Shown here one piece after another: positions 1 through 5,481 of a stretch of DNA of 10,204 bases. How positions within the stretch are numbered: position 1 is the stretch's first letter; each line of letters opens with the position of its first letter. The notes below the pieces were generated by a model that was not told the DNA's origin, made no database searches, and saw only the letters and a program-made list of their open reading frames with translations. Both the position numbers and the translations under genes were made by a program. The DNA is taken from the NCBI GenBank assembly GCA_009694925.1, contig SIBX01000023.1, forward strand, positions 1-10,204, given 5' to 3'. Source of the DNA: Minisyncoccota bacterium (GTDB taxonomy: Bacteria > Patescibacteriota > Minisyncoccia > UBA6257 > 1-14-0-10-40-38).

Positions 1-1116
1 GTGTTCTCTTTTCAGTCTTTCGGCTGTAATTTCAAAATGAAGTCTGCCCAAAAATCCGCCCATAAAACCACGACCTAAGATTTCGCTGGTATCTGGTTCG
101 AAGGTTAGGGCGGCGTCGTTAAGTTTCAACTCGGCAATTGCTTGTTTAAAATTTTCGAAATCGCTGGCATCTTCTGGATAGAAAGAAACGAAAACTACTG
201 GAGTCGGTTCTTCGTATCCAGGCATGATGGATTTTTTAATTTCATCATCCGTCATATCACCAATTACTATTGTGTCTCCGATTTTTAATTTATCGGGATT
301 TTTTATGCCGGTGGCGATATAGCCTATTTCTCCTGGGAAAATAGTTTCTCCTTTAGTTAATTTTGGCAGGAAATAGCCAACTTCTTTAATTAAAAATTTT
401 TCACGCTTGGCTGCTAGCATGGCATTTTCTTGTCCCTTAAAATTAATATTACCGTCAAAAAATCTGACGAAGGCAATAATTCCTTTGTGGTCGTGATAGG
501 TGGAGTCGAAAACTAAGGCACGAGCTGAAAGGCCCGTCATTTGATTTAGAAACTTCTTTGAGTTTGGAGGAGGAACTTTTTCTATAATTTTATCTAATAA
601 TTCCTTAACTCCTTCTCCGGTTTTTCCAGAAACTCTTAAAATTTCTGATTCATCAATTTCTAAAAGTTCGGATATTTCCTTTAAGGCATCTTCGGCCTGT
701 TCTTTGGTTGCAATATCTATTTTATTAATTGCTCCTAAAATTGTTAAACCTGCTTTTTTGGCGCTTTCTAGATTGGCTAGGGTTTGCGCTTGGACTCCTT
801 GCGTTGCATCTACTAGTAAAACTGCGCCCTCAACGGCGGCCAAGGCGCGAGAGACTTCGTATTTAAAATCTGAATGTCCTGGGGTATCTATTAAATTAAA
901 AATATATTCTTTGCCATTTCGGTTATATTTCATCCTAACCGGAGCCATTTTGATGGTGATGCCTCTTTCTCGTTCCAAATCCATCTGGTCAAGATATTGA
1001 GCTCGCATAACTCTTTTTTCCACGGTTCCAGTCTCTTCTAAAATTCTATCGGAAAGAGTGGATTTGCCGTGGTCAATGTGGGCGGTTATTAAGAAATTTC
1101 TTATGTTTTCTTGCAT
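1..1116 (-). CDS. lepA: Elongation factor 4 (LepA), N-terminal part, cut at window edge
   Basis: Ribosome-associated translational GTPase of the EF-G-like family, known to act on stalled or mistranslocated ribosomes. I translated the minus strand from the ATG at 1116; the frame stays open for 372 codons to position 1, so the C-terminal part (about 220-230 residues in the family) lies outside the window. GTPase motifs are all present: G1 AHIDHGKST (residues 12-20), switch I RERGITI (49-55), G3 DTPGH (77-81), G4 NKID (131-134) and G5 SGK (163-165). The family segment GFLGRLHFEI (354-363) separates it from EF-G and TypA. One small departure is HSDF where most LepA have HVDF after DTPGH. There is no Shine-Dalgarno before the start. 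The gene is divergent from mscL. Identification is firm. Confidence 0.96.
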   Translation of the reverse strand, partial: MQENIRNFLITAHIDHGKSTLSDRILEETGTVEKRVMRAQYLDQMDLERERGITIKMAPVRMKYNRNGKEYIFNLIDTPGHSDFKYEVSRALAAVEGAVLLVDATQGVQAQTLANLESAKKAGLTILGAINKIDIATKEQAEDALKEISELLEIDESEILRVSGKTGEGVKELLDKIIEKVPPPNSKKFLNQMTGLSARALVFDSTYHDHKGIIAFVRFFDGNINFKGQENAMLAAKREKFLIKEVGYFLPKLTKGETIFPGEIGYIATGIKNPDKLKIGDTIVIGDMTDDEIKKSIMPGYEEPTPVVFVSFYPEDASDFENFKQAIAELKLNDAALTFEPDTSEILGRGFMGGFLGRLHFEITAERLKREH

Positions 1117-1130
1117 TGTGAGATGTATTA

Positions 1131-1159
1131 AAAATACAGTAAATTGTCTTTTTATTCAA
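1131..1159 (-). promoter_or_regulatory. Candidate sigma70-type promoter for lepA
   Basis: Read on the minus strand there is TTGAAT (1159-1154), a 17-base spacer and TATTTT (1136-1131), each matching four of six consensus bases. The lepA ATG is 14 bases beyond the -10 box. A second -10-like box, TAATAC (1130-1125), lies closer still. In such AT-rich DNA the match could be chance; the divergent position and exact spacing support it. Confidence 0.35.
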
Positions 1160-1172
1160 AGATTTATATAAT
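1144..1172 (+). promoter_or_regulatory. Candidate sigma70-type promoter for mscL
   Basis: TTGTCT (1144-1149), a 17-base spacer and a perfect TATAAT (1167-1172). Transcription would begin near 1179, only about three bases before the mscL ATG at 1182, so the mRNA would be essentially leaderless. The boxes interleave with those of the divergent lepA promoter, so polymerase could hardly occupy both at once. Confidence 0.5.
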
Positions 1173-1181
1173 TGTCTTTAT

Positions 1182-1481
1182 ATGAAAGGATTTATAGAAT
1201 TTATTCGTAGACAAGGGGTGGTCGGTTTGGCAATAGGTTTTATTTTAGGAGGAGCTGTTTCTAAGCTCGTCTCTTCTTTGGTAAACGATTTAATCAATCC
1301 AATTTTGGGATTGGTTTTGGGATCTATTGGAGATTTAAAAAGTCAGTCGTTTATCTTAGGGTCGGTAAAGATAACTTGGGGAAATTTTGCTTCAAATTTG
1401 ATAGATTTTATTATAATATTGGCAGTAGTTTATTTTGTATTTAAGGCCCTAAAATTCGAAAAGCTGGATAAAAAAGATTAA
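1182..1481 (+). CDS. mscL: Large-conductance mechanosensitive channel MscL, short form
   Basis: Homopentameric inner-membrane channel that opens under membrane tension and releases solutes during hypo-osmotic shock. The 99-residue product has the family layout: a charged N-terminal amphipathic helix (residues 1-10), a glycine-rich pore-lining TM1 (about 13-46, with the GFILGGAVSKLV segment), a short external loop (about 47-68), and TM2 (about 70-90). It ends almost directly after TM2 with a charged tail, so the C-terminal cytoplasmic helix bundle of longer homologues such as E. coli MscL (136 residues) is nearly absent. The ATG at 1182 is the only sensible start and has no Shine-Dalgarno; a TATAAT box ends nine bases upstream of it. 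The thioredoxin gene follows after 9 bases, suggesting cotranscription. Confidence 0.93.
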   Translation: MKGFIEFIRRQGVVGLAIGFILGGAVSKLVSSLVNDLINPILGLVLGSIGDLKSQSFILGSVKITWGNFASNLIDFIIILAVVYFVFKALKFEKLDKKD

Positions 1482-1490
1482 TATAAAAAT

Positions 1491-1871
1491 ATGAATAAAG
1501 AAAAAATAATTTTGATTTCAGTGATTGTGGTTATTATTTTAACAATCGGAGCAGTAGTATTTCAAAGAACTGCGCCAGGGAAATATGATGGTTTTGCGGC
1601 CTGTCTTAAGGAAAAGAATGTAACTTTTTTTGGGGCTTTCTGGTGTTCGCACTGCCAGAGCCAGAAAAAGCTTTTTGGAAATTCTGCTAAAAGACTTCCA
1701 TATGTTGAATGTTCTACTCCTGATAGAAAGAATCAGACCCAGATTTGTAAGGATGAGAATATTAAGAGTTATCCAACGTGGAGATTTGCTGACGGATCAG
1801 AACAAACAGGAGAAGTCTTTTTGGAAAATCTGGCTGAAAAGTCTGGATGTGAGTTGCCGGCGAGCAAATAA
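1491..1871 (+). CDS. Membrane-anchored thioredoxin-like protein (VKOR-associated type, CSHC)
   Basis: Probable extracytoplasmic thiol-disulfide oxidoreductase. Residues 6-24 form a single N-terminal membrane segment after a short basic stretch, which would place the domain outside. The active site is WCSHC (residues 51-55) and the cis-proline is in SYPTW (P95). FFGAFWCSHCQSQKKLFG and YVECSTP closely resemble the thioredoxin domain fused to VKOR in cyanobacteria and plants and found alone in many Patescibacteria; this comparison is from memory. Four further cysteines (C38, C74, C86, C120) could form structural or relay disulfides. It lies 9 bases after mscL and 53 bases before a DsbB-family gene, its likely re-oxidation partner. 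It has no visible Shine-Dalgarno. The exact client proteins are unknown. Confidence 0.88.
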   Translation: MNKEKIILISVIVVIILTIGAVVFQRTAPGKYDGFAACLKEKNVTFFGAFWCSHCQSQKKLFGNSAKRLPYVECSTPDRKNQTQICKDENIKSYPTWRFADGSEQTGEVFLENLAEKSGCELPASK

Positions 1872-1897
1872 CTAGGCCCTGGGCGGTTAGGCCATAG
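1872..1897 (+). other. GC-rich hairpin between thioredoxin and dsbB-like genes
   Basis: Directly after the thioredoxin stop codon, CTAGGCC (1872-1878) pairs with GGCCATAG (1890-1897): seven pairs with one bulged A at 1894 and an 11-base loop. The segment is clearly GC-richer than the flanking DNA. No U-tract follows directly, so it is not a classical intrinsic terminator; it could protect an mRNA end or act as a weak attenuator. Confidence 0.35.
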
Positions 1898-1915
1898 TGA
1901 TACAAGGTCTATAAA
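1887..1915 (+). promoter_or_regulatory. Weak candidate promoter for dsbB-like gene
   Basis: TATAAA (1910-1915) lies nine bases before the ATG at 1925, the same distance as the TATAAT box of mscL. The -35 region at 17-base spacing, TTAGGC (1887-1892), is poor and falls in the 3' arm of the GC-rich hairpin. Supported mainly by the repeated geometry in this window. Confidence 0.25.
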
Positions 1916-1924
1916 ATAAAAAAA

Positions 1925-2473
1925 ATGGAATTTTCTAATTTTTTCAGTCAAATCGTTAGTTTTCCTATTCTTATTTCTCATATCTTAATTATCCCTATTA
2001 TTTTTTACGCTTTTTTTATTGAAAAACGAGATAACCATTCTTTTTATTTATTTCTGAAAAAAAGAGGATTATTAATTCTTTTTCTGATTTCTTTAGTCGC
2101 AACCTTGGGAAGCTTGATTTATTCCAGCGTCATAGGATTTGATCCGTGTGTTTTGTGTATTTGGCAAAGAATATTTTTATTTCCTCAAGTAATAATTTTA
2201 GCGATAGCTTTAAAGAAAAAATATTCAGGAATAGTGGATTATTTAATTCCACTTACTATCATTGGAGGCATCATCGCTTTATATCACGTTTATATATCTT
2301 TAGGATTTAATCAGTTGGGGATTCCTTGTGGAGCAAACCCCGGAGAAACATCTTGTTTAATACAATACGTAAATGAATTTGGGTATATTACAATACCAGT
2401 AATGTCCCTTACGGTATATGCTTATATCTTAGCCTTACAAATATTTATAAAAAAGCAATTAAATAAGGCTTAG
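1925..2473 (+). CDS. dsbB: Disulfide bond formation protein, DsbB/BdbC family
   Basis: Integral membrane thiol oxidase that re-oxidises a thioredoxin-fold partner and passes electrons to quinone. Both DsbB redox pairs are present: the CVLC motif (C75, C78), directly followed by the family WQR with R82, and a second pair C135 and C144 in the long loop before the last helix. Hydrophobic segments lie at about 12-32, 48-70, 82-97, 104-125 and 155-177. The canonical four-helix DsbB has its CxxC just after the first helix; here an additional N-terminal helix (12-32) precedes the core, giving about five. The second Cys spacing is short compared with E. coli DsbB. The adjacent CSHC thioredoxin is the obvious redox partner. 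The ATG at 1925 has no Shine-Dalgarno. Confidence 0.88.
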   Translation: MEFSNFFSQIVSFPILISHILIIPIIFYAFFIEKRDNHSFYLFLKKRGLLILFLISLVATLGSLIYSSVIGFDPCVLCIWQRIFLFPQVIILAIALKKKYSGIVDYLIPLTIIGGIIALYHVYISLGFNQLGIPCGANPGETSCLIQYVNEFGYITIPVMSLTVYAYILALQIFIKKQLNKA

Positions 2474-2479
2474 AAAAAT

Positions 2480-2508
2480 TTGCTAATATTTAATATATTT
2501 CCTATAAT
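2480..2508 (+). promoter_or_regulatory. Candidate sigma70-type promoter for lemA-TPM
   Basis: TTGCTA (2480-2485), a 17-base spacer and a perfect TATAAT (2503-2508). The predicted transcription start near 2515 leaves only about six untranslated bases before the lemA ATG at 2521. There is no terminator after the dsbB-like gene, so read-through from upstream is also likely. Confidence 0.5.
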
Positions 2509-2520
2509 TTAGACATTAAT

Positions 2521-3075
2521 ATGAATAAAAAAATATGGATTGCTTTGGCGGTTGTAGTGGTTTTGATTATATATGGATTTTCAACGTATAACAGATTGAT
2601 TTCTACTAATGAGGCAGTTGATGGTCAATGGGCACAGGTTGAAACGCAGTATCAAAGGAGATTTGATTTAATTCCTCAATTGGTTAATTCGGTTAAGGGA
2701 ATTTTAAAACAAGAAAATGCTGTGTTTGGAGAAATTGCTGATGCGAGGACTAGATATTCAGGAGCTTCTGGTTCTAATGATAAGGCAAAAGCTGCTTCGC
2801 AAATGGAAGGAGCTTTGGGGAGATTATTGGTTATAGTAGAAAATTATCCTCAACTTAAATCTTCTGAAAATGTATCTGTTTTAATGGCTCAATTAGAAGG
2901 AACAGAAAATAGAGTTTCTGTTGAAAGATCTAGATTTAACGATAGTGTTAAGGCATATAATTTGTCCGTAAAGAGATTCCCAAGTTCAATAATTGCTAGT
3001 ATGGGAAATTTTGCAGAAAGAAGTTATTTTGAAGCTGCTAGTGGAACAGAAAAAGCTCCAGAGGTTAATCTGTAA
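2521..3075 (+). CDS. lemA: LemA family protein
   Basis: Membrane-anchored, mostly helical protein of the widespread LemA family, whose biochemical role is not established. The 184-residue product has a single N-terminal membrane helix (about 5-21), then the family signatures: YNRLIS (23-28), the segment W37 to Q53 containing QVETQYQRRFDLIP, LVNSVKGI, ENYPQLKS (107-114), QLEGTENR with a following conserved Arg (124-131), and FPSS near 153. The length is normal for the family. The following TPM-domain gene starts four bases after the stop; LemA-TPM pairing is common across bacteria and suggests a joint envelope function. The start has no Shine-Dalgarno and a TATAAT box 12 bases upstream. Confidence 0.93.
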   Translation: MNKKIWIALAVVVVLIIYGFSTYNRLISTNEAVDGQWAQVETQYQRRFDLIPQLVNSVKGILKQENAVFGEIADARTRYSGASGSNDKAKAASQMEGALGRLLVIVENYPQLKSSENVSVLMAQLEGTENRVSVERSRFNDSVKAYNLSVKRFPSSIIASMGNFAERSYFEAASGTEKAPEVNL

Positions 3076-3079
3076 ATTT

Positions 3080-4048
3080 ATGTTTAAAAATAATAATATT
3101 TTTTTAAAAGCTCTTTTTTTAAGGGCTTTTTTTTGTTTGATTGCCTTATTGAGTTTATTTTTTGTAAAGAATGTTTTTGCTTATGAATTTCCTGGAAAAC
3201 CAAACGGTTTTATCAATGACTATGCTGGAATTTTAAATGGAGATGAAAAGATGGGCCTAGAGACTATGCTGAATAAATTTAGTTTTCAAACCGGAAATCA
3301 GGTTTCCGTTGCTATTATTGGTAGTTTAGGTGGAGACACTATAGAGAATTATGCAGAAAAACTTTTTAAAGATTGGGGAATAGGCCAAAAAGATGAAGAC
3401 AATGGAATACTTTTGCTTGTTGCGATAAAAGATAGATCCTTGAGAATAGAGGTTGGTTATGGGCTTGAGGGGATTCTGACAGATGCTGACGGATACAAAA
3501 TAAGTAATGATTTAATATTTCCCCAATTTAAAAATGGAGATTATTATTCTGGTATAAAAAATGGAATTTTAGGGATTATTTCTAAAATATCTCCAGACTT
3601 GGAAGCCGGATATATTGGCGCAGAAGATTCGGGATTAGATAAAACTTTCCAAAATAATAATTCTTTTTTGAAACTTCTTTTTAATAATCCCTTTTACTTC
3701 TTTATCTTTTTTAGTTTTTTCGTTCAATTTTTAATCAGTGTTTTGGGTAGATCAAAGTCGTGGTGGCTTGGAGGTGTTTTTGGGGGAGCTGGCGGAATAA
3801 TTTTAGGATTAATATATGGTTTTTTATATTTTGGAATAATTTCTATTCTGATTTTAGCGCTAATAGGGTTTTTGTTTGATTATGTGGTCTCTAAAAATTA
3901 TGAGAAATTTAAAAAGACTGGCGATAGAAGAGGTGTGTGGTTTATAGGAGGCGGTCGTGGAGGAGGATTCGGCGGTGGCAATGGCGGTGGTTTCGGCGGT
4001 TTTGGAGGGGGGAGATCTGGAGGTGGAGGATTCTCTGGCAAATGGTAA
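3080..4048 (+). CDS. TPM-domain (YgcG-like) membrane protein with glycine-rich tail
   Basis: Exported membrane protein of the TPM_phosphatase/YgcG type, usually found with LemA. I chose the ATG at 3080 rather than the in-frame ATG at 2993, because it begins a proper signal peptide (basic residues, then a long hydrophobic run ending at NVFA, residue 34) and avoids an 83-base overlap with lemA. The TPM domain spans about 41-170, with the typical PNGFINDYAG start, DNGILLLVAIKDR (107-119), EVGYGLEG and LTDADGY. Hydrophobic segments lie near 203-222, 232-254 and 252-270, then a basic stretch and a glycine-rich tail (about 290-322) ending GGGFSGKW, as in many family members. The domain has been linked to phosphatase activity and to photosystem II repair in plants; its bacterial role is unclear. 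A terminator-like hairpin lies within the signal-peptide codons. Confidence 0.9.
   Translation: MFKNNNIFLKALFLRAFFCLIALLSLFFVKNVFAYEFPGKPNGFINDYAGILNGDEKMGLETMLNKFSFQTGNQVSVAIIGSLGGDTIENYAEKLFKDWGIGQKDEDNGILLLVAIKDRSLRIEVGYGLEGILTDADGYKISNDLIFPQFKNGDYYSGIKNGILGIISKISPDLEAGYIGAEDSGLDKTFQNNNSFLKLLFNNPFYFFIFFSFFVQFLISVLGRSKSWWLGGVFGGAGGIILGLIYGFLYFGIISILILALIGFLFDYVVSKNYEKFKKTGDRRGVWFIGGGRGGGFGGGNGGGFGGFGGGRSGGGGFSGKW
3106..3130 (+). terminator. Intrinsic-terminator-like hairpin inside the TPM gene start
   Basis: AAAAGCTC (3106-3113) pairs with GGGCTTTT (3123-3130) over eight pairs with one G-U, around a 9-base loop, and TTTT (3131-3134) follows directly, giving an eight-T run. It begins 31 bases after the lemA stop. 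It looks like an attenuator limiting transcription into the TPM gene, but its bases also encode hydrophobic signal-peptide residues, and only two GC pairs plus one further C-G make it modest. Confidence 0.4.
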
Positions 4049-4083
4049 TGTGATTTTTATAAAATTCTGTTAGATTTATTATT

Positions 4084-4920
4084 ATGACAAATAAAGAAAG
4101 GATTTTTTTGTATCATGCGGATTGTTCTGATGGGTTTGGGTCTGCGTACGCTGCTTGGAAGAAGTTTAAAAATAAAGCTAAATATATTCCGGTTAGACAC
4201 GGAGAGAAATTACCCGAAGGATTGGCTGGGTGTGAGGTTTATACCTTAGACTTTTGTTATAAAGGAGAGGATTTTGAATATCTACTAAAAAATACTGATT
4301 TAGTAGTCATAGATCATCATATCAGCGCCAAATCTGACGTTGAAAGGGCCCCGAATTTTTCTTATGCGTTAAAAAATTCCGGAGCTGTTTTAACTTGGAA
4401 ATATTTCCATGGAGAAAAAGAAATACCAGAGCTTCTTAAGTTTATAGAAGATAAAGATTTATGGAATTTTAAATTTAAAGAAACTGATTTTATTAGAGAA
4501 AGACTAGAAATTGAAAAGATGGATTTTAAAGTATGGGATGTTTTTATGAAAAAATTGCAGAATAAAAAAACGGCCAAATCTTTAATTAAAGAAGGACAAC
4601 TTTTGGTTAAATCCAGAAATAGTAATGTAAAAATTTTACTTGAAAAATCTTATGAGGTTGAATTTGATGGATTAAAATGCAGGGCCGTTAATTCACCCGT
4701 TTTTCACAGTGAATTAGGGTACGAGATGGCTAAAATGGGTTATCCTGTGGGAATAGTTTGGAAATATAATGGAAATAAGATTACTGTATCTTTAAGGTCT
4801 GATGGTAAGACAGACGTTTCTGTGATGGCTGCTAAATACGGCGGAGGTGGGCATAGGGCAGCTTCAGGATTTGCTGTTGATAATTTTAATAATTTGCCTT
4901 GGAGAAATATCGTTAGTTAA
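4084..4920 (+). CDS. DHH-family phosphoesterase (DHH/DHHA1, nanoRNase/pAp phosphatase-like)
   Basis: Predicted Mn-dependent phosphohydrolase of the DHH superfamily. Metal-binding motifs are in order: HADCSDGFGSA with H11, D13 and D16; the motif II aspartate in TLDFCY (D56); the name-giving DHH at residues 77-79; and a motif IV aspartate probably in EDKDLW (D125). The C-terminal DHHA1 substrate-binding part ends with YGGGGHRAASGF (252-263). At 278 residues it is a little shorter than typical NrnA (about 310-320) and far shorter than RecJ, so degradation of short oligoribonucleotides or a related phosphodiester substrate is more likely than single-strand DNA exonuclease activity; the substrate cannot be fixed from sequence. 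An RNase H-like gene follows after 8 bases. No Shine-Dalgarno is seen before the ATG at 4084. Confidence 0.87.
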   Translation: MTNKERIFLYHADCSDGFGSAYAAWKKFKNKAKYIPVRHGEKLPEGLAGCEVYTLDFCYKGEDFEYLLKNTDLVVIDHHISAKSDVERAPNFSYALKNSGAVLTWKYFHGEKEIPELLKFIEDKDLWNFKFKETDFIRERLEIEKMDFKVWDVFMKKLQNKKTAKSLIKEGQLLVKSRNSNVKILLEKSYEVEFDGLKCRAVNSPVFHSELGYEMAKMGYPVGIVWKYNGNKITVSLRSDGKTDVSVMAAKYGGGGHRAASGFAVDNFNNLPWRNIVS

Positions 4921-4928
4921 ATAAAATT

Positions 4929-5339
4929 GTGAAAAATAAAATTGAAATTTATACAGATGGTGGCTCGAGGGGTAATCCTGGCCCATCAGCTGCTGGCTTT
5001 ACCGTAGATGGAGTTGGATATGGAAAATTTTTAGGTGTTAACACTAATAATTTTGCGGAATATACGGCAGTTATTTTGGCACTTAAAAAAGTCATAGAAA
5101 TTTCTGATAGTAAATCAAAGCAAATCGATATCGATTTAAAATCTGATAGCTTGCTTTTAATTAATCAGCTCAATGGTAAGTTTAAAGTTAAGGCTCTTAA
5201 TTTAAAACCATTATTTAATAATGTTTGTGAGCTTAGAAAAGAATTTAAATTAGTTAAATTCACTCATGTTTATAGAGAAAAAAATAAAGAAGCTGATGAG
5301 CAGGTTAATATTGTATTAGATAAGCAAATGGGAAGATAA
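4929..5339 (+). CDS. Ribonuclease HI-like protein
   Basis: RNase H-fold nuclease expected to cut RNA in RNA-DNA hybrids (R-loops, primers). The 136-residue protein has the four carboxylates of the active site: D10 in YTDGGSRGNPGP, E44 in NNFAEY, D73 in LKSDS, and D123 in NKEADEQVN, with H113 in the strand before it. The pattern, including the VYREKNKEAD-like end and the lack of the basic protrusion, matches the compact RNase HI type of archaea, Gram-positives and Patescibacteria rather than E. coli RnhA. The usual final ADxLAN is ADEQVN here, a mild deviation. Translation starts at GTG 4929, the only non-ATG start in the window; it lies 8 bases after the DHH stop, so the two are probably cotranscribed and translationally coupled. 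Confidence 0.86.
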   Translation: MKNKIEIYTDGGSRGNPGPSAAGFTVDGVGYGKFLGVNTNNFAEYTAVILALKKVIEISDSKSKQIDIDLKSDSLLLINQLNGKFKVKALNLKPLFNNVCELRKEFKLVKFTHVYREKNKEADEQVNIVLDKQMGR

Positions 5340-5351
5340 AGAATGACAGTT

Positions 5352-5446
5352 GATTGTTAATTTGATATTATTAATAATAAGGTATCTCGTTTATTACAGG
5401 AGCAATTTCACGAAGTGATTTTCTCCTATTTTATAAATTAACAATT
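5352..5446 (+). other. Nested inverted repeats before pgk (possible structured 5' UTR, operator or small RNA)
   Basis: ATTGTTAATT (5353-5362) is the exact inverse of AATTAACAAT (5436-5445); with flanking G-U and A-T pairs the stem can run 5352-5364 with 5434-5446. Inside it are a perfect 14-base palindrome, TATTATTAATAATA (5366-5379), and a separate hairpin at 5398-5427. The arrangement resembles a structured leader or an operator region for pgk. AT-richness makes chance palindromes likely, so the call is tentative. Confidence 0.35.
5398..5427 (+). terminator. Hairpin in the RNase H - pgk gap, possible weak terminator
   Basis: AGGAG (5398-5402) pairs with CTCCT (5423-5427), two A-T pairs follow a bulged C, and TCAC (5408-5411) pairs with GTGA (5415-5418) around a GAA loop after a 2x2 internal loop. 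ATTTTAT follows rather than a clean U-run. It may end the upstream operon or be part of the pgk leader. Confidence 0.35.
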
Positions 5447-5481
5447 TTAAGCAGGAAGTTTAAAATTCAAAGAAGAAAATC

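Noticed and set aside
704..1000. Plus-strand open frame opposite lepA, and similar antisense frames at 1769-1981, 4362-4577, 6920-7141, 7848-8036 and 9431-9730
   Set aside because: They lie opposite or within well-supported genes, have no recognisable domains or start signals, and are explained as shadows of the real frames.
1630..1875. Second plus-strand frame within the thioredoxin gene
   Set aside because: The overlapping frame has a conserved thioredoxin active site, while this one has a basic, low-complexity product with no family resemblance.
2993..3079. Upstream in-frame start of the TPM gene
   Set aside because: It would overlap lemA by 83 bases and place a hydrophilic extension before an otherwise proper signal peptide. 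The ATG at 3080 gives a normal 4-base gap.
3940..4045. Glycine-codon repeats (GGC/GGT/GGA runs) as a tandem DNA repeat or mobile element
   Set aside because: They encode the normal glycine-rich tail of TPM/YgcG-like proteins.
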